Numbered from the stretch's first letter, positions 34,701 through 42,365 are shown. The stretch: 64,000 nucleotides of DNA from Cyclobacteriaceae bacterium (GCA_016786495.1 JAEUUJ010000019.1:1-64000), one strand, 5' to 3'. The notes: generated by a model from the sequence alone, not told the origin. Made by a program: numbers and translations.

Positions 34701-36263
34701 CAGTGTGCCCGCGCAATTGATAGTCAATGATCCATTGAACAACAGATTCGAGTCGTTTACCTCACCGAACAAAAACGACCACGAATCAGTACCTGCTGAT
34801 TTATTGGAATTGAGGGTTACGTTCCCATTAAAGGTTGTTGTTTGTCCGCTGTGGTTGTACGCGGCGCGAATCCGGTAACTGCCCGTGTTATTGAACGTTG
34901 TGGTGCTGTTGAAGATATCCGCATTTCCATTACCAAAAACAAATTCATCTGATCCGCTGTTGGTTATGGTTGTAACGCCATTGAATGTATTCCCACCATT
35001 GCTGAAATCTCCGGACGCGCCTGTCTTTTCAAGAGTGGCCGTTCCGCGATAAACTGCCCCGTTCAGGAGAAGTCTGGGAGATGCAAAGTTTACGTCACCT
35101 CCGAAATCCGAGTTGGGGCCAACAACCAGCGAGGCGGTTCCGCTTAACGCAGTGAGTGTTTGTGCGGTAGATCCGACCTGCGTAAATCTTGGCAGGTTTA
35201 ATGTTCCAGCTGTAAAACCGCTGCCACCGATTGTTATGGTGCGGGTAGCCGCCAGTGTAGAACTCGCAGAAGCAGAGTTGTTAAAGTAAACTCCGCTCGC
35301 ACCCCCGTTACTGTTTACGACAATATTGCCATTAAAAGCGGTAGTGCCGTTCGCACCCATGTTGATTGATGTTGATGGATGGCTATTCGTAAGGTTCACC
35401 GTTACGGTGCCAGTGTAGGTAGCCTGGGAGCCGGTTCCCTGCAGGATCCGATGATTACTTTGTAACGCACCTGCGCAATTGAAGGTAACATTTCCGCCAA
35501 ACGATATGGCGGTGTTGGTTCCCTCACAAATCAGGTACGACCAGGCATCTGTTCCTCCTGATTTATTGGTGTTCAGAAAAACATCATTGGCAAAGGTGGT
35601 TGTCTGGCCGCCATGGTTGTAGGCCAGGTAGATCCGGTACCCACCATTGTTATTAAAGGTTGTTACCCCGTTGAATTGATCGCGGTTGATGTTACCCATC
35701 AGGATAAATCCATCTCCCGTGTTCGTTAAGGTTGTTGTTCCGTTGAATACATTGTTACCGTTGCTGAAGTCTCCGTTATTATCCGTTTTTGTGATATCAA
35801 CGGTGCCATTAAATGTAGAACCGTGGAAAAGCAACCGCCCGGTAGTTCCTGACACATTTACGGATACCGTTGTTCCACTGAAGGTGGTGGTAGCCGTGGT
35901 ATTCAGGATGAGCGATGCGGTGGTACCGGGAACAAGTGTTCCCGTAGCAAATTGATTGGTGCCGGTTGTGGTCAGGTTATTCCCCTGGAAATTGATCGTG
36001 CCGGTATATCCGTTGACGGTCATTCCCGCTACCGTGGGTGCGATGTCGAGATTACAAGTGCCCAAACCATTCGCATTGAAAACCGCCACTTCGGTTGCGC
36101 CCGGAACCGAGGCACCACCGGGTCCTCCGGAGGTAGTCGACCAGTTGGCGGTGTTGTTCCAATTAGAAGCCGAGGCTGCAACCCAGAAACGGTTTTGACC
36201 GAATACGGAACCAGTGACACCGGCAAGGATGCTGACCGCCAGCACCAGAATTAACTTTTTCAT
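28752..36263 (-). CDS. Giant secreted repeat protein with T9SS sorting domain
   Basis: A 2503-aa protein. The start at 36263 gives a proper signal peptide (MKKLILVLAVSILAGVTGSVFGQ); an in-frame upstream ATG at 36317 adds 18 unsuitable residues. Most of the chain is ten tandem beta-solenoid-like units, each marked by 'RFTQ-G-AQTL', 'VGP-S-F-G', 'SPRLLLNG-T-Y-GT' and 'LEKTGA-D-S-GGN-F'. The first four units are about 250 residues, later ones about 165-190. A 'FPIGDNTFYRP' module lies near residue 2190, then an 'NPLPVELTWF' domain and a type A T9SS sorting domain (VGPNPVSSG to a final RIVIK). It is probably a surface-exposed adhesin or matrix protein. Same strand and same end-domain layout as the neighbouring giant. 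Confidence 0.88.
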   Translation of the reverse strand: MKKLILVLAVSILAGVTGSVFGQNRFWVAASASNWNNTANWSTTSGGPGGASVPGATEVAVFNANGLGTCNLDIAPTVAGMTVNGYTGTINFQGNNLTTTGTNQFATGTLVPGTTASLILNTTATTTFSGTTVSVNVSGTTGRLLFHGSTFNGTVDITKTDNNGDFSNGNNVFNGTTTLTNTGDGFILMGNINRDQFNGVTTFNNNGGYRIYLAYNHGGQTTTFANDVFLNTNKSGGTDAWSYLICEGTNTAISFGGNVTFNCAGALQSNHRILQGTGSQATYTGTVTVNLTNSHPSTSINMGANGTTAFNGNIVVNSNGGASGVYFNNSASASSTLAATRTITIGGSGFTAGTLNLPRFTQVGSTAQTLTALSGTASLVVGPNSDFGGDVNFASPRLLLNGAVYRGTATLEKTGASGDFSNGGNTFNGVTTITNSGSDEFVFGNGNADIFNSTTTFNNTGSYRIRAAYNHSGQTTTFNGNVTLNSNKSAGTDSWSFLFGEVNDSNLLFNGSLTINCAGTLRSDHRFLNGTGSVGAFNGPVTINITNAHPSTIVTMGVNGIASYAENIVLTNSGGANGVIFSNNASASSTLAAGKTITVGAGGFSSGSLSLLRFVQTSVTNQTLSLTGTAALTVGPNSQFGGDVNFSSPRLFMNGCSYGGTATLTKSGAGDDGGNGGNIFQGVTTITNSGSGYLLTGNTNADQFNAATTFNVTGSGRFQFAQNHGGQTTTFASSVLFNINKSGAVDNWGILFCEGTNTAVTFGGTLTIQNSGTFESDTRFLNGTGSSAIYNGDVDVIVTNTNAATQQNMGTNGVSTFNQNIQVSNSGGANGVFFNTGASSSSTLAAGRTITIGAGGFTSGTLSLLRFTQTGSTAQLLSPIGTTLLIVGPASQFDGNVTFISPRLLLNGCTFGGTGTFEKTGVTDDASSGGNIFTGVTTITNSSPNTIYLSNGTRDQFLSPTTFNNTGGGRFYFAYSHNTQTTTFNSLTLNSNKSSGTDAWSFFMAEGANTFVTFTGALTLNNAGSLQSNCRFLNGSGSTALYGGPVAINITNSHTSTFIYMGENGISTYNDNISVANTGGSSGMVFNNNATASSTLTGSISSSGYSSGQLSLFRFTQVGAIPQTLTLTTAGTFLRIGPASSFDGSVTFISPRLLLNGATYNGTTYLEKNNNVDDAGQGGNIFNGTTTLVNSGSGYLLTANNFPDIFNGDLTVTNSGSNFIYLAHAVAGNEFNGNIILNNTGSASGIRFSNSATGASTFNAGTNKTITTGGSGFSTGELGLKRFTQTGSSAQTLTLTGSTTQLLLGPTSEFNGNVTFTSPRIFLNGTRYNGTAYLEKTAANNDDGTGGNTFNQTATLVNSGSSYLLTSSTNPDIFNALLILQNNSSSTIRLADNAAGNQFNGNIELNSTSGGGIYFGNNVNGTSTLAAGRTIAVGSSGFITGDIRLIRFTQVGPTPQALNIGGIAILTLGPSSSFGGNVDFRSPQLYLNGTTFSGTSYLEKKGATDNYSNGGNTFVGSATLVHSGSGYLAMALNAPDIFQSDLTATNTGSNVIYLANNVTGNQFNGNITFNSTLGSAGIYIGNNTTASATLGTGASLLTGGLGFSSGELRLKRLTQIGSAAQTLVLTGTALLRIGPASTFNGTLDFRSPQIALDGATYNGITYLEKTGATNNDSNGGNLFLGSTTTIANSGTGYFRFAVNSLDTFGSGDLILSNTGTSTIRMADNVPGTVFNGNIFVNSTFGGGIYFSESGGGTATLAAGKSIAVGGLGFTTGDLRIRRFTQADATTPQTLLMTGTSALIIGPGIAFSGSSDFRAPQVYLNGGTFNGPALIEKTGATDNSGNGNMTFQSTTTLRLSGTGFYRTSGGNTFNGPTSIINNGSNYMLFELGSGSTYNGDLTLINAGSSTIRMDYVGASTFNGNILVNSTSGNGIYFNDSGFGATTFASGKTISTGGTGFTAGELRLPRFTQLGTTAQNITLTGSAGLRLGPATTWNGNFVASAPSVFLDGTTFNGTANTITKTGSTTDASNGNNVFSSGTTTIANTGTGVFRLASANVDDFRGNVIFNQLSGTIQPAYNVNTNFRGDLTVNSSTPIVFGASFGGATFTGTANQTINKTGTASPVFAKLTMNKPSGTVTLNTDARVSGLATFTSGILNTTSTNYLDFADNATAAGASNASFVDGPVRKTGNDAFTFPIGDNTFYRPAAISAPTNTAHFFTAQYFNADHGLGSNGDPSFISITKCEYWQIDRNSGASSNVLVTLSWQEAACVAGYITDPPTVRVTRWNGTSWVNLGNGGTTGTATNGTIVTSAAVTAFNSQFTLASSSLANPLPVELTWFRASVTNSGTGLLEWRTASELNNDRFDVQRSENGIDFTTLGSVDGAGTTNKENDYRFEDTAPILSLVYYRLKQIDFNGEFEYSNIVSLDFGDAEVNRGKLRVGPNPVSSGSYASFGSTDRPVRQTVKIFNSMNQIVREYSDAEGFSTEGLGAGIYIVRNQAGEIFRIVIK
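30050..35990 (-). repeat. Tandem array of about ten protein-level repeats inside the giant gene
   Basis: Units recur at the 'FTQ' landmark near 35180, 34420, 33665, 32920, 32415, 31920, 31420, 30930 and 30365, preceded by one unit near the N-terminus. Spacing is about 750-765 bases for the first units and about 495-565 for the later ones. The long units contain an extra block ('YNHGGQTTTF', 'GTDAWSF', 'RFLNGTGS', 'NITNSHPST', 'MG-NG') that the short ones lack. Boundaries are approximate. The units have diverged at the DNA level. Confidence 0.8.
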
Positions 36264-36409
36264 ACGCAGATTAACTAAGGATAACCACCTATCTATAAGG
36301 ACGTTAGACAACGCCAATGTGGATAAAGTTAAAGCATTTTACGGTGCAAAACGAGATACTGGATGAAAATATGGTCTGGTGGTGTCACAGGACGTACCTT
36401 ACGCAAAAA

Positions 36410-37285
36410 ATGATGAAAAAAGCCAAGAAAATGGTCAAAATACCACTGGCGTTGAGGGTCATTCCGAGGGTATTTCCATGGCTTGAAAGGCTCGCGCAAC
36501 CAGTCGCCAACCGGCTATTCAGATTTCTCTTTTTTACGCCCATCAGCTACCGGATCCCGGAAAAAGAATCGAAAGCAGAGACCTTTGCAAAAACCTTCAA
36601 GCTTTCGGTGGGCAGCATGCGCATCCAGTGTTACCAGTGGGGCGACGGACCGAAAACAGTTCTGGCTGTTCATGGCTGGGCCGGCCGGGCTACCCAGTTC
36701 AGGCGTTTTGTCAAGCCATTGATTGCTGCAGGCTATCAGGTTATCGGGTTTGACGGTCCGGCACACGGAAAGTCTTCCGGCAGAAGCACAAACCTGAACG
36801 AATTTCTCGCGGTGATTCAGGCATTACAAAAACAGTTTAACATCGAGGCCATTGTTGCACACTCGTTTGGAGGGGTTGCAAGCCTGTACGCTATCGCGGA
36901 AGGTTTGCCAGTAAAAACCCTGATTACGATTGCCAGCCCAACCATTGCCGACGAAATAATTAATACGTACCTGCGGGCGATTGGGGGTTCAGCGAAAACA
37001 GGAGGTGCATTTAAAAAATATATTTTCGAAAAGTACGGCAAGCCGTTTGAGGAATATTCGTCACTCGCATTTATCAGGCGCGTTCCCGATAGCCTGAATC
37101 TCTTGTTGGTTTACGATGAAGACGATCAGGAAGTAAAGCCCGAACATGCAAATGCCCTATCGGAGCTTTTTCCGAAGGCCAAACTTCTGAAAACCGCAGG
37201 ACTCGGGCACACCCGGATTCTACGCGATAACTTGGTAATCCGGGAAGTTGTAACATTTGTTCGCCTCCATTCGTCAGAACCGTGA
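36410..37285 (+). CDS. Alpha/beta hydrolase
   Basis: A 291-aa alpha/beta-fold enzyme. The oxyanion region is VLAVHGWAGRATQF, the nucleophile elbow is VAHSFGG (Ser), the acid lies in VYDEDDQEV (Asp), and the catalytic His is in LGHTRIL. A mobile helical region sits between the elbow and the acid. The N-terminal 45 residues are basic and hydrophobic (KMVKIPLALRVIPRVFPWLE), suggesting membrane association. I chose the ATG at 36410; an upstream in-frame ATG at 36317 adds 31 residues with no family resemblance. The substrate is unknown. It is divergent from the giant T9SS gene. Confidence 0.88.
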   Translation: MMKKAKKMVKIPLALRVIPRVFPWLERLAQPVANRLFRFLFFTPISYRIPEKESKAETFAKTFKLSVGSMRIQCYQWGDGPKTVLAVHGWAGRATQFRRFVKPLIAAGYQVIGFDGPAHGKSSGRSTNLNEFLAVIQALQKQFNIEAIVAHSFGGVASLYAIAEGLPVKTLITIASPTIADEIINTYLRAIGGSAKTGGAFKKYIFEKYGKPFEEYSSLAFIRRVPDSLNLLLVYDEDDQEVKPEHANALSELFPKAKLLKTAGLGHTRILRDNLVIREVVTFVRLHSSEP

Positions 37286-37477
37286 ATGCGTCAATTTCCG
37301 GGAAATCTGCCCAATCGTGTAATTTCGGCCTCCTTCGGCTGACTAATTGATCAGTTTTTCGCGTTTGGTTAATGGATTTGACCGTTTGTTGAAACTTAAA
37401 TTGGAAAGACCAGTATACGCAGTAGTATTAAACTTTTTCGAGCATTCTGCCATCTTAAAACGTATTAACCCGATCAC

Positions 37478-38194
37478 ATGAATATTATCGAAACACGCAA
37501 TATTTCCAGACGTTACATCATGGGTTCAACCGAAGTCAATGCGCTTCAGTCGGTATCCATCGATATCAAAAAAGGTGAATATGTGGCGTTTATGGGGCCT
37601 TCCGGTTCCGGAAAGTCGACCCTGATGAATATTGTGGGGTGTCTGGATACGCCCACCTCGGGTACCTATTCGCTCAATAACCAATTGGTGAGCGAGATGA
37701 CGGAGAACGAACTTGCGGAAGTCCGCAATAAGGAGATCGGCTTTGTGTTCCAAACCTTTAACCTCTTGCCGCGTGCTTCAGCACTTGAGAACGTTGCGCT
37801 TCCGCTGATCTATGCCGGTTACGGTAAAAGTGAGCGCGAAGACATGGCCATGGCAGCCTTGGAAAGTGTGAGTTTGGGAGATCGCCATCACCACAAGCCA
37901 AACGAACTCTCCGGTGGTCAGCGCCAGCGTGTGGCGATTGCCCGGGCACTGGTAAACAACCCGTCCATCATTCTGGCGGATGAACCAACCGGTAACCTGG
38001 ACACCAAAACATCGTACGACATCATGAATCTGTTCCAGGAGCTTCACGACAAAGGGAATACTATCATCATGGTAACACACGAAGATGACATTGCGCATTA
38101 CGCGCACCGCATCGTTCGTTTGCGTGACGGACTGGTAGAGTGGGACCGTGTGAACGAGAATGTTAACCGAGCACAAGGTGTAGCTGCGCACTAA
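37478..38194 (+). CDS. ABC transporter ATP-binding protein, MacB/LolD type
   Basis: A 238-aa ATPase with all motifs: Walker [10 protein letters not shown] (40-48), Q-loop [10 protein letters not shown], signature LSGGQRQR, Walker [12 protein letters not shown] and H-loop VTHE. '[20 protein letters not shown]' is typical of the LolD/MacB/FtsE-like group that energises MacB-type permeases, which move lipoproteins, peptides or drugs without classical import. No permease gene is adjacent: the gene is alone, with a terminator at 38223. The partner must be encoded elsewhere. Confidence 0.93.
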   Translation: MNIIETRNISRRYIMGSTEVNALQSVSIDIKKGEYVAFMGPSGSGKSTLMNIVGCLDTPTSGTYSLNNQLVSEMTENELAEVRNKEIGFVFQTFNLLPRASALENVALPLIYAGYGKSEREDMAMAALESVSLGDRHHHKPNELSGGQRQRVAIARALVNNPSIILADEPTGNLDTKTSYDIMNLFQELHDKGNTIIMVTHEDDIAHYAHRIVRLRDGLVEWDRVNENVNRAQGVAAH

Positions 38195-38222
38195 GGAAGT
38201 AAATATCAACGGTGGATAGGTC

Positions 38223-38255
38223 AGGCTGCTCAAAAGGCAGCCTCTTTGTTTTTGT
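38223..38255 (+). terminator. Terminator after the ABC ATPase gene
   Basis: AGGCTGC and GCAGCCT form a perfect seven-pair stem. A T-rich tail (CTTTGTTTTTG) follows, 28 bases past the stop codon. Confidence 0.85.
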
Positions 38256-38262
38256 ATATTTA
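38255..38262 (+). promoter_or_regulatory. Possible -7 element of the cobalamin adenosyltransferase gene
   Basis: TATATTTA differs from TAnnTTTG at one base. It lies 13 bases before the start codon, just after the preceding terminator, so it would give a very short leader. Confidence 0.4.
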
Positions 38263-38275
38263 CCAATCGGTTCGT

Positions 38276-38824
38276 ATGAAGATCTACACAAAAACAGGTG
38301 ATAAGGGTACCACCGCATTATTCGGGGGAAAACGTGTGTCGAAGGCCGATCTTCGTATCGACACCTATGGCACGGTTGATGAATTGAATTCGTATATCGG
38401 ACTGGTGCGCGATCAGCCGGTAAATCAAATCCGAAAAAATATCCTCATCGAGATTCAGGACCGGCTCTTTACGGTTGGCTCTATCCTCGCGACCGAGCCG
38501 GGAAATACAAAAGTCAAAATACCTGCGCTTCATCCGGACGATGTCACATTTCTTGAAAAAGAAATCGATGCCATGGACGCTTCACTGCCCCCCATGAAAT
38601 TTTTTGTGCTGCCGGGTGGTCATCAATCCGTTTCATTTTGTCATGTGGCGCGTACGGTTTGCCGCAGGGCGGAACGCCTCACCATCGCCCTCAACACGCA
38701 TGAGGCTGTCGATCCCCTTGTCATTCAATATCTTAACCGGTTGTCTGATTATCTTTTCATGCTTTCCCGAAAAATGTCGGCCGAACTGAATGCCGAAGAA
38801 ATGCCCTGGAAGCCCAGAATGTAG
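38276..38824 (+). CDS. Cob(I)yrinic acid a,c-diamide adenosyltransferase, PduO type
   Basis: A 182-aa ATP:cob(I)alamin adenosyltransferase that makes adenosylcobalamin. The N-terminal signature is YTKTGDKGTTALFGGKRV followed by DTYGTVDELNSYIG. The C-terminal helix carries RTVCRRAERL with the ATP-contacting arginines. The start at 38276 begins at the conserved MKIYTKTGD; an upstream ATG at 38246 lies in the terminator tail. No cobalamin biosynthesis or B12-dependent gene is adjacent, and the leader is too short for a cobalamin riboswitch. Confidence 0.94.
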   Translation: MKIYTKTGDKGTTALFGGKRVSKADLRIDTYGTVDELNSYIGLVRDQPVNQIRKNILIEIQDRLFTVGSILATEPGNTKVKIPALHPDDVTFLEKEIDAMDASLPPMKFFVLPGGHQSVSFCHVARTVCRRAERLTIALNTHEAVDPLVIQYLNRLSDYLFMLSRKMSAELNAEEMPWKPRM

Positions 38825-38913
38825 GTTTTCGGCAGTCTGATGTGCCACTAACAATCGTTAGGCTGCGAGGAAAAATCCTGCTATATTTCCGCCCTATGTA
38901 AACCGAATGAGGT

Positions 38914-39978
38914 ATGGTGGTCACGGATAATATTCAGATTGAGCGGGTAAAAAATTCAAGAATAAGTCAGGTAGATTTCGCGGATTTGCCTTTTGGTAAA
39001 ATCTATACCGACCACATGTTCATGGCCGACTACCGCGATGGCGAATGGAAGAATTCCCGGATTGTTCCATACGGTCATATCTCGGTAAGTCCGGCTACTC
39101 CTGCCATTCACTACGGGCAGGCAATATTTGAAGGGATGAAAGCGATGAAGTCACCTTCGGGCGATGTATTGGTATTCCGCGCAACCGACAACTGGATGCG
39201 GTTGAATATTTCCGGTGAACGCATTTGCATGCCGCCCGTTCCGGAAGAATTATTCATGGAGGGTTTGAGTACACTCATTTCACTTGATCAACACTGGGTT
39301 CCCGAAGCGGAAGGTTCCTCGTTATACATCAGGCCTTTTCTTTTCTCGGCAGATGAATACATCGGCATCCGCCCCAGCGAGAATTTTACATTCATGATTA
39401 TCCTTTCTCCGGTTGGGCCTTATTACTCAACACCGGTTAAGGTTAAGATTGAAACACATTTTACGCGTGCTACGCAAGGCGGAACCGGGTATGCGAAAGC
39501 AGGTGGAAATTATGGGGGAGCACTCTATCCGGCTAAACTTGCGCAGGACCAGGGCTACCATCAACTTCTCTGGACCGATGGAAAATCGCATGAGTATATT
39601 GAAGAGTCGGGAACGATGAACGTGATGTTTGTGATCGATGACACGTTGGTTACGCCTGCATTAAGCGACTCCATTCTGGCGGGCATCACCCGCGACAGTG
39701 TGTTAAAACTGGCCCGCGCGTGGAACATGAACGTGGAGGAAAGAAAAGTTTCGGTGAAAGAAATTGTGGAGGCTGCACAAAACGGAAGATTGAAAGAAGC
39801 CTTCGGTGCCGGAACGGCTGCCACGATTGCACACATTGAACTCATCGGATTTGAAGGGAAAGATTACTATCTTCCACCAGTTACGGAGCGAAAGTTTGCC
39901 AACAAGGTGTATCATGAGCTTGAAGGTATCAAACGCGGTAATCGCCCGGATCCTTTCGGATGGATAACAAAAATGTAA
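38914..39978 (+). CDS. ilvE: Branched-chain-amino-acid aminotransferase
   Basis: A 354-aa PLP enzyme of fold class IV that interconverts Leu/Ile/Val and their 2-oxo acids. The PLP lysine is K195 in GYAKAGGNYGG. Other conserved stretches are PATPAIHYGQAIFEGMKA, RLNISGERICMP, LYIRPFLFS and EESGTMNVMFV. The length matches the long BCAT type (about 355 aa). A possible -7 (TATATTTC) lies at 38882. The last 19 bases overlap the next gene in another frame. Confidence 0.94.
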   Translation: MVVTDNIQIERVKNSRISQVDFADLPFGKIYTDHMFMADYRDGEWKNSRIVPYGHISVSPATPAIHYGQAIFEGMKAMKSPSGDVLVFRATDNWMRLNISGERICMPPVPEELFMEGLSTLISLDQHWVPEAEGSSLYIRPFLFSADEYIGIRPSENFTFMIILSPVGPYYSTPVKVKIETHFTRATQGGTGYAKAGGNYGGALYPAKLAQDQGYHQLLWTDGKSHEYIEESGTMNVMFVIDDTLVTPALSDSILAGITRDSVLKLARAWNMNVEERKVSVKEIVEAAQNGRLKEAFGAGTAATIAHIELIGFEGKDYYLPPVTERKFANKVYHELEGIKRGNRPDPFGWITKM

Positions 39979-40514
39979 TTCTGATTCTTGTTCTTTTTGT
40001 GGCCAGCCTGGGTGCAAGCGCACAGCAGCGCCAGGTAATTGTGCTTAAGAAAGAACGTGTGCTCGCGCGCTATCAGGTTGGTGATGTGCTGGCGTTTGCC
40101 CGGACGGGCGAGAAAAACATCCAACTCCAAAAAATTCTTGCACTCAACGACACTTCCATCATGATGAACCTGGATACTGTCGCCTATTACCGGATCAGCA
40201 AGCTGGATATCCGTGGCCGGAGAAAGTCAACCTTTGCCGAACGGCTTGGAGCCTACATGATGGTTGCCGGAGTAGTTCTCCCCCTGGCGGATTTAATTAA
40301 TACAACCGCGGTTCAAAAAGAAGATGCTTCCATCGATCAGGGAGTTGGCGTAACCAGCGTTGCGTTGTTTTCGGGCGGAGCCTTGCTTTTCTTTAGCAAG
40401 AGTAAATATTTCAAACCCGGACGGACGCGCAGAATCATGATTGTCGAGAAAGGTTCTCCCTTCTATAAGGTGAAGCCTTCCGCGGACCCTTTACTGTATC
40501 CCGAGCAGCGATAG
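39960..40514 (+). CDS. Hypothetical exported or membrane protein
   Basis: A 184-aa protein of unknown function. The N-terminal signal peptide (MDNKNVILILVLFVASLGASA) precedes a beta-rich segment (about 24-95: VLARYQVGDVLAFARTGEK and LNDTSIMMNLDTVAYYRISK). Two hydrophobic helices follow (about 96-118 and 128-148) and a basic tail. The pattern 'Y-x-x-G-D-x-L-x-F' and 'I-x-x-L-x-D-T-S-I' occurs in Bacteroidota proteins of unknown role. Its start lies inside the end of ilvE, so the two are probably coupled. Confidence 0.7.
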   Translation: MDNKNVILILVLFVASLGASAQQRQVIVLKKERVLARYQVGDVLAFARTGEKNIQLQKILALNDTSIMMNLDTVAYYRISKLDIRGRRKSTFAERLGAYMMVAGVVLPLADLINTTAVQKEDASIDQGVGVTSVALFSGGALLFFSKSKYFKPGRTRRIMIVEKGSPFYKVKPSADPLLYPEQR

Positions 40515-40556
40515 CATTCTTTTGATGTCATTCCTGATAACACTAAGTTTGTGGCA

Positions 40557-41717
40557 ATGAACATCTTCACTACGCCCAGCAAAATCATCATTACCTGTAA
40601 TAAGCGTTTGACACCGTGGCTCAAGCTCGAAGTTGAAGAGCTTGGCTTTCCCGTTACGGACACGTTTGCCACGGGCGTGGAATTGAAAGGCACGGTGGAA
40701 GATTGCATCCGGCTGAACCTGAATCTACGCTGCGCCAGCCAGGTGTTGTATTCGCTGTATGAGTTCCGGTGCAACAGTCCGGAGGAATTGTATAAAAAGC
40801 TGATGACGTATCCGTGGGAGAAACTCATCGCGAATGATGGGTACTTCTCGGTAACAAGCCACGTGGATCATCCGAGTGTGAACAATACCATGTTCACGAA
40901 TGTGAAAGTAAAAGATGCTATTGCGGACCGTATTCGCAGGGAGACCGCAAAGCGCCCGGATTCAGGCTCAGCGATGGATGGCGCGGTGATTAACTTGTAC
41001 TGGTGGGAACTGGATGCCGAAGTATTTCTGGATACGTCAGGTGAAACATTATCCAAGCATGGATATCGCAAGGTGCCGGGTAAAGCGCCTATGCTCGAGG
41101 CACTGGCTTCCGCAACGATTCTGGCTTCGAAGTGGAATCGGGAGTCGCCTTTTGTAAATCCGATGTGTGGATCTGGAACGGTTGCGATTGAAGCCGTATT
41201 GATGGCCACGAACCGCAGACCGGGATTGTTAAGAAAGAATTATTCGTTCATGCACGTGATTGGGTATGATAACCAACTGTATCTCGATCAACTTGAATTG
41301 CTAAACCGTAAAGTAAAGGAGGTGCCAGGGCTGAAAGTTATCGCTACCGATATCAGCGAAGACGCCATCAACGTATCACGAACCAATGCGGGCATTGCCG
41401 GAGTAGAACAGTACATCGACTTTGAAGTCTGTGATTTTGAAAAGACAGAAATTCCTCCTGAACCCGGAGTGGTTTTCTTCAACCCCGAATACGGTGAACG
41501 TTTGGGTGAACTTGACAAGCTTGAAGTTACCTACAAACGCATCGGTGATTTCATGAAGCAGAAATGTCAGGGATACACCGGATACATTTTTACCGGCAAT
41601 CTTGACCTTGCAAAAAAGATCGGCTTACGCGCCAGCCGGAGATATGAGTTCTACACCGCAAAGATTGATTGCCGGTTGCTGGAGTATGAGTTGTATGCCG
41701 GTAAAAAGACCGAGTGA
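40557..41717 (+). CDS. THUMP-domain class I SAM-dependent RNA methyltransferase (RlmL N-terminal type)
   Basis: A 386-aa protein with a THUMP RNA-binding domain (about 50-160) followed by a Rossmann methylase. KAPMLEALASATILASKWN leads into the SAM motif NPMCGSGTVAIEA, with IATDIS following. The family makes N2-methylguanosine in 23S rRNA or tRNA. The catalytic motif IV reads FFNPEYGERLG, with Glu where NPPYG is commonest. Start 40557 (ATG) is preferred over a GTG two codons upstream. Probable target: 23S rRNA guanine, by family. Confidence 0.87.
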   Translation: MNIFTTPSKIIITCNKRLTPWLKLEVEELGFPVTDTFATGVELKGTVEDCIRLNLNLRCASQVLYSLYEFRCNSPEELYKKLMTYPWEKLIANDGYFSVTSHVDHPSVNNTMFTNVKVKDAIADRIRRETAKRPDSGSAMDGAVINLYWWELDAEVFLDTSGETLSKHGYRKVPGKAPMLEALASATILASKWNRESPFVNPMCGSGTVAIEAVLMATNRRPGLLRKNYSFMHVIGYDNQLYLDQLELLNRKVKEVPGLKVIATDISEDAINVSRTNAGIAGVEQYIDFEVCDFEKTEIPPEPGVVFFNPEYGERLGELDKLEVTYKRIGDFMKQKCQGYTGYIFTGNLDLAKKIGLRASRRYEFYTAKIDCRLLEYELYAGKKTE

Positions 41718-41729
41718 ATCCGGTTTTGG

Positions 41730-42365
41730 TCAGATTATTCCGGCAAATGGATCAGCACCGAAACTGGACATCGTCATGATTTCGTATAGCAAGATCAGGG
41801 CGGCAAATCCGATCAGTAATAAAATGAATAAACTCAGCTTGGCGCTTTTGTGCCCTTTCTTAATTCCGCGAATAGCAAGGACAAACCCGGCAAGGTAAGT
41901 TAGCAGGGCTCCCCCGAGCACAATCAACGAACCGGATTGCATAAATACCAATCCTAAAAACAACGCCAACACTGCCATGCCACGACCGTCTTCGCCCGGT
42001 TTTTGTTTTTTCTTTTGGGATTGACTCTGCTCACGCTTCTTTTGATTGTGATTCCTGACTGCTGAGTTTATTTCTTCCTGTGATTTGATAGATTTTGTTG
42101 TTAAAGAGTCTTGAATGCCGCGATCCCCGGCAAAAGTTGTATCCATGCGTGGACTCAAGTGTGTGGTGTCATAGTCATCGCGCGTGATTAACGAGGCGCG
42201 ACCGGAAGTCGAGTCCGTTCGCACGGGAATCGAATCAAGTTTACTGCTGTGCGTGTATTTACTGAAGTAATACCGTTGGCGTGAGCCGGAACAGCAAGTG
42301 AGCAGCAGTATCAGGGAAAGAATCGCTAAACGCGCAAGACTCGTCTTGTAATCGAATGAACACAT
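41730..42365 (-). CDS. Hypothetical lipoprotein with two C-terminal membrane helices
   Basis: A 211-aa protein. The N-terminus (LARLAILSLILLLTCCSGS) is a lipoprotein signal with an LTCC lipobox. A Ser/Thr/Asp-rich linker follows (about 30-100), then a Gln/Lys-rich basic stretch (NQKKREQSQSQKKKQKPGED). Two or three hydrophobic helices follow (about 118-160 and 175-195), including an RGIKKGHKSAKLS loop typical of DUF4190-like small membrane modules. An in-frame ATG at 42473 would add 36 residues ahead of the signal, so I chose 42365. It is convergent with the methylase gene (12-base gap). Confidence 0.65.
   Translation of the reverse strand: MCSFDYKTSLARLAILSLILLLTCCSGSRQRYYFSKYTHSSKLDSIPVRTDSTSGRASLITRDDYDTTHLSPRMDTTFAGDRGIQDSLTTKSIKSQEEINSAVRNHNQKKREQSQSQKKKQKPGEDGRGMAVLALFLGLVFMQSGSLIVLGGALLTYLAGFVLAIRGIKKGHKSAKLSLFILLLIGFAALILLYEIMTMSSFGADPFAGII

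Noticed and set aside
30050-35990. CRISPR array or DNA satellite
   Set aside because: The repeats are 500-765 bases long, diverged in DNA, and coincide with repeats in an uninterrupted reading frame.
40544-40551. Perfect TAnnTTTG match (TAAGTTTG) as promoter of the RNA methylase
   Set aside because: It ends only five bases before the start codon, so transcription would begin at or inside the coding sequence; probably coincidental unless the start is further downstream.
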